NCBI GenBank assembly: GCA_963818855.1 | Contig: CAWFUH010000003.1 | Coordinates: 496,001 to 560,000, forward strand | Reading direction: 5' to 3' | DNA from: Bog-159 sp963818855 | GTDB taxonomy: Bacteria > Acidobacteriota > Terriglobia > Bryobacterales > Bryobacteraceae | DNA: 64,000 bases | In this document: piece by piece, positions 61,110 through 64,000 of the stretch | Layout: each line of letters opens with the position of its first letter | How positions within the stretch are numbered: the first letter of the stretch is position 1 | Made by a program: the position numbers and the translations under genes | The notes under the pieces: model-generated | Databases searched by the model: none | Told to the model about the DNA's origin: nothing | What the model saw: the letters and a program-made list of their open reading frames with translations, nothing else

Positions 61110-61886
61110 TTACTTGCCGGTCCAGCAGGCCGCGCGCTTATCCAGAAACGCGGAAATGCCCTCCTGCGCGTCCGCCGCCAGCGAATTCATGGACATGACC
61201 TCTTTCGCGTAAGCGTACGCTTTGGGCTGGTCCAGGTCGACCTGCGTGTAGAATGCCTGCTTGCCGAGCGACACGGTGAAGCTGCTGGCCTCCGCGATGT
61301 GCGCCGCCAGCCGGCGCGTCTCGGCCTGCAGTTCGGCCGCCGGTACTGCCTTGTTGATGAGGCCCCACTCCGCCGCCGTGGCCGCATCCACCATCTCGCC
61401 GGTCAGCAGCATTTCGAGCGCCCGCTTGCGCCCCACCGCGCGGCTTAGGGCCACCATGGGAGTGCTGCAGAACAAGCCGATGCGCACGCCCGGCGTGGCG
61501 AACGCCGCCTGCTCCGACGCGATAGCCAGATCGCAAGTGGCCACCAGTTGGCAGCCCGCCGCGGTGGCGACGCCTTGCACCTCCGCGATCACCGGCTGCG
61601 GAATTGCCTGGATCTTCATCATCAGGTCGCTGCACACGTCGAACAGCCGGCGGTATTCATTGATATCGCGGCCCACCATTTCAGAGAGATCGTGTCCGGA
61701 GCAGAAAACTTTGCCCGCCGCCGCCAGGATTACCGCGCGCACGTGGCGGTCGCGCCCGATGGCGTCGAGCGCGTCGATCAATTCCAGCATCAACTCGAGC
61801 GACAGTGCGTTGCGCCGCTGCGGCCGGTTCAGCGTGATCACGGCGGACGGCCCGTCCGGTTGTACACAAATGCTTTGATAGCTCAT
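61110..61886 (-). CDS. Enoyl-CoA hydratase/isomerase family protein
   Basis: 258 residues from ATG 61886, with AGGGGGAAG upstream. Crotonase fold: ITLNRPQRRNALS, the first oxyanion element AAAGKVFCSGHDLSEM and the second VQGVATAAGCQLVATCDLAIAS. The SGHDL and FATPGVRIGLFC stretches fit hydratase/isomerase members (EnoyI-CoA hydratase domain 3-like). It acts on an acyl-CoA; substrate unknown. The start overlaps the stop of the ATL gene by four bases, a coupled pair. Confidence 0.9.
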   Translation of the reverse strand: MSYQSICVQPDGPSAVITLNRPQRRNALSLELMLELIDALDAIGRDRHVRAVILAAAGKVFCSGHDLSEMVGRDINEYRRLFDVCSDLMMKIQAIPQPVIAEVQGVATAAGCQLVATCDLAIASEQAAFATPGVRIGLFCSTPMVALSRAVGRKRALEMLLTGEMVDAATAAEWGLINKAVPAAELQAETRRLAAHIAEASSFTVSLGKQAFYTQVDLDQPKAYAYAKEVMSMNSLAADAQEGISAFLDKRAACWTGK

Positions 61887-62194
61887 GACAGCTTCCCCCT
61901 TCGCTTCGCCTTGAAATCGAATGCATGGCGGGCCATATCCACGCGGCTGCCGCGGAAAGCCACGCCCTCGGCCTGGAGGCGCAGGCGCTGCTCGAGCCCG
62001 GCCTGGCCCGGCAGGCGAATGTGTCCACCAGCGCCCAGCACGCGATGCCACGGAATGCCGCCCTTGGCATTGTGCAGCGCCCAGGCGACTTGCCGCGCGG
62101 CGCCGGGATAGCCCGCGGCGCGTGCCACATCTCCGTAGGCTGCTACGCGGCCTTTCGGAATTCGGCAGATGGTCCGGCGCAAATGCTCAAGCAT
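61883..62194 (-). CDS. Alkyltransferase-like protein (ATL), MGMT fold without the active Cys
   Basis: 103 residues. It has the DNA-binding domain of O6-methylguanine methyltransferases: RTICRIPKGRVAAYGDVARAAGYPGAARQVAWAL. The reactive site PCHR is PWHRV at residues 48-52, with Trp49 in place of Cys. That is the mark of alkyltransferase-like proteins, which bind O6-alkylguanine and hand it to nucleotide excision repair instead of removing the alkyl group. Length fits ATL proteins. It overlaps the hydratase gene by ATGA. Confidence 0.88.
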   Translation of the reverse strand: MLEHLRRTICRIPKGRVAAYGDVARAAGYPGAARQVAWALHNAKGGIPWHRVLGAGGHIRLPGQAGLEQRLRLQAEGVAFRGSRVDMARHAFDFKAKRRGKLS

Positions 62195-62222
62195 CGCTCG
62201 TACCAGTTTACGGCGATGGCGA

Positions 62223-64000
62223 TTACGTTGGTGGATGGTTCAGCTTGTCGAGCATCTCATCCACCCAGCGTTGATCCGCATAGGGCGCGTTTTGCCGTTG
62301 TAGCCGGATGATCGCAGCCTGATTTACCAGCCACGTCTGGCCCAGGATAAACTCCGGCAGTATTTGCTCCAGATAAGACTTGCTCACCAGCACGGGGAAA
62401 CTGAACTGGCGCTCCTTCATGAACCGCTCCACGATGGCCGGATTCTCATCCACGCTGAGGCTGATCGCCTGCACATCGGAACGGTCCTTCACTGCGTCAT
62501 AGAGCTTCTGCATCGCCGGAAGTTCCCGCCAGCACGGCGCGCACCAGGTAGCCCAAAGAAACACGAAAGTAGTCTTGCCCTTGAAATTGGACAACGTCCA
62601 TGTCCGGCCCGCGGCATCCGGTATGTGCATCTCCGGTAAGCCGCGGTTCACCGCATTCCATCGCATCCTGCCCATACCGCGCGGCGTTTGAGGTTCGCCA
62701 GCCGGCCACGGCTCCGGCTTCGACCACACCGCCCAGGCCTCTTCGCTCCCCCCGAGCTCGGTAAAAAGCGTATGCGCAGTCTTCAGGGGACCGGCATATT
62801 CTCGCGTGTACACGGGATTGGTAATCAATTGGTGATAGTAGGCCAGCGCGTCCAGTTTGCGGCCCTCCGCCTGAGCCAGCCTGCCCAACATGAGCACATA
62901 TCTGCCGGCACCATCCGGGAAACTCATCGGGTCCCGGTCGTAATATTTGGGATACTCTGTTTCCATCCATTTGCCCATCTTATTTAGCGTGGTATGGGCG
63001 AGGTCAAAATCCTTCGCATCAATGGCTGCCTGCACAAGTGTTCCCAGGATGACGAAGTTGAATTTGGCGCGGCTGCTGGCGTCCAGATCGGCGGCCAGAG
63101 TTCCTCGAATCAGATCGCTCAGCGGCGGAGGATCAGTTTCGGTCCAATCCAACAGGCCGCGTAGCATGTCCACGGCTTCCTTTACCATGACGTTCGCGGC
63201 TACCCAATCCTGCGCAATATCGTACGTAAGGAAGTGCGCATCGCCATTGACGCCTACGCGCGTCAGTCCGTCCGCAACCTGCTTCCAATCCTCCGCGGAA
63301 TGGCTGCGCGTATAAACCAGGGCATCCCGCCGCTGCTGCCAGGCGAAGCGATTATCCGGCCATTGCTTGATCCATGCGGCCGAAACCTGGTATAGCGAGG
63401 CTGCCCGCGCTTCATATTCCGCGTGGTTGGAGCCTTGGGGATGATCCTTCTCCCACGCCTCGTAAGCCTCGAATGCCGGATCGCGCGGACGCGCAGCCGC
63501 CGAGCGTGCCTCCGTACGTTTCTCGCCATCGGGCTGGCCGCTCAGCCGGTAGCCATCACTCAGCACATTGAGGACGGCGTAACTGTTCTGCTTCGACAGC
63601 GGCTCGATCCGCTCCACATCTGCCGCGACGGTTTTCCTCGCGCGCTCCACTTCCGCCGCCGGAGTCAGCCGAAATTCGGCGGCCCAGAGGGTGGAGTAGT
63701 AACGTATTTGCCATGGCTCCGTCGCGCTTTGCAGTTGCGCGCGCAAGGCTCCGGCAAATTCACGCAAGGCCCGCCGGTCTTCGATCACGTTCAGATTCGC
63801 GAACGCCTCCAGGTTCGCGGGGCAGGCGCTATGAAAGGCGCGGAGGTTTTCGGCCACTTTGGCTGGATCCCGGAACGCCGCGCTGGAGTATACCTCCGTC
63901 AGCGCCAGATAAGTCCAGGGCAGTTTGGGTTCGCGGGCGATCAGCTTTTCGAAGGATTGTATGGCCGCGGGCGTATCCTTACCGACCAGCGACCGCGCGT
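62223..64000 (-). CDS. TPR/TlpA-type thioredoxin-like protein, 5' end outside window
   Basis: At least 591 residues; the frame is open to the right edge. The N-terminal part consists of helical repeats with TPR character (AAIQSFEKLIAREPKLPWTY, LALTEVYSSAAF). The C-terminal 150 residues are a TlpA/ResA-like redoxin: WTLSNFKGKTTFVFLWATWC, continuing APCWRELPAM, so the active site is WCAPC. The rest shows FPVLVSKSYLE and the cis-Pro region near LGQTWLVNQ. GTG 63857 is internal, not the start. It is probably a secreted thiol-disulfide protein with a scaffold part. The next gene begins 29 bases on. Confidence 0.85.
   Translation of the reverse strand, partial: ARSLVGKDTPAAIQSFEKLIAREPKLPWTYLALTEVYSSAAFRDPAKVAENLRAFHSACPANLEAFANLNVIEDRRALREFAGALRAQLQSATEPWQIRYYSTLWAAEFRLTPAAEVERARKTVAADVERIEPLSKQNSYAVLNVLSDGYRLSGQPDGEKRTEARSAAARPRDPAFEAYEAWEKDHPQGSNHAEYEARAASLYQVSAAWIKQWPDNRFAWQQRRDALVYTRSHSAEDWKQVADGLTRVGVNGDAHFLTYDIAQDWVAANVMVKEAVDMLRGLLDWTETDPPPLSDLIRGTLAADLDASSRAKFNFVILGTLVQAAIDAKDFDLAHTTLNKMGKWMETEYPKYYDRDPMSFPDGAGRYVLMLGRLAQAEGRKLDALAYYHQLITNPVYTREYAGPLKTAHTLFTELGGSEEAWAVWSKPEPWPAGEPQTPRGMGRMRWNAVNRGLPEMHIPDAAGRTWTLSNFKGKTTFVFLWATWCAPCWRELPAMQKLYDAVKDRSDVQAISLSVDENPAIVERFMKERQFSFPVLVSKSYLEQILPEFILGQTWLVNQAAIIRLQRQNAPYADQRWVDEMLDKLNHPPT

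Overview
The window is a GC-rich bacterial chromosome segment that most resembles Acidobacteriota of the Solibacter/Bryobacter type. This is an inference from protein families. There are several long MacB/FtsX-like permeases of the acidobacterial duplicated orphan permease (ADOP) kind, one of them partnered with a PadR regulator. Two secreted GH44 glycosidases end in the C-terminal domain I associate with Solibacter. There are also FG-GAP repeat proteins, a secreted S53 peptidase and a DUF6677-like protein. No rRNA, tRNA, CRISPR array, intact insertion sequence or phage module was seen.

Layout. 0-6.4 kb: a cut-off Gfo/Idh oxidoreductase; a tetR-SDR pair divergent from a retinol-saturase-like flavoprotein, with a mirrored promoter/operator between them; and an ADOP permease. 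6.6-13.5 kb: ileS-lspA-lgt, then pyrF and selD on the other strand. selD reads through an in-frame UGA followed at once by a SECIS-like hairpin, so it is almost certainly a selenoprotein. 13.5-18.5 kb: exported proteins, namely a C45/phospholipase-B-like hydrolase, an HEXXH protein, and a full plus a truncated FG-GAP protein. 18.5-25 kb: DUF1385-prfA-prmC-pgk and an S53 peptidase. 25-31.4 kb: a gene graveyard with remnants of an ABC ATPase, two ADOP permeases, ExbD and HicB, plus an intact padR and a serA-like gene. 31.8-37.2 kb: a secreted mutarotase-like protein, a Tat-exported mannonate-dehydratase-like enzyme, small basic proteins, an xthA homologue and an MFS exporter.

37.6-45.2 kb is the most interesting block. 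All on one strand and tightly packed, it encodes an FHA protein, a 32-residue membrane peptide, a PP2C phosphatase, a membrane Ser/Thr kinase with an outer TPR-like region, a single protein fusing a SEDS (RodA/FtsW) polymerase to a class B penicillin-binding transpeptidase, and a second FHA protein. It is the same set of functions as the actinobacterial fhaA-fhaB-pstP-rodA-pbpA-pknA-pknB locus, but with rodA and pbpA joined. In the sequence as given, the kinase needs two and the fusion five single-base corrections, so the locus is either mis-sequenced or decaying.

45.2-53.2 kb: a diverged ADOP-like membrane protein, an acyl-carrier-protein/zinc-ribbon fusion, small membrane proteins and the tandem GH44 enzymes. 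53.3-60.7 kb: a wrecked higBA toxin-antitoxin pair, then a compact housekeeping operon (Trm112-like, GT9, MsbA-like ABC exporter, yicC, gmk, rpoZ, coaBC, family 4/5 uracil-DNA glycosylase). gmk carries an in-frame TAA. 61-64 kb: an enoyl-CoA hydratase, an alkyltransferase-like protein (PWHRV) and a cut-off TPR/TlpA redoxin, all on the minus strand. A family of two-hairpin repeats with compensatory stem changes is scattered between genes throughout the window.
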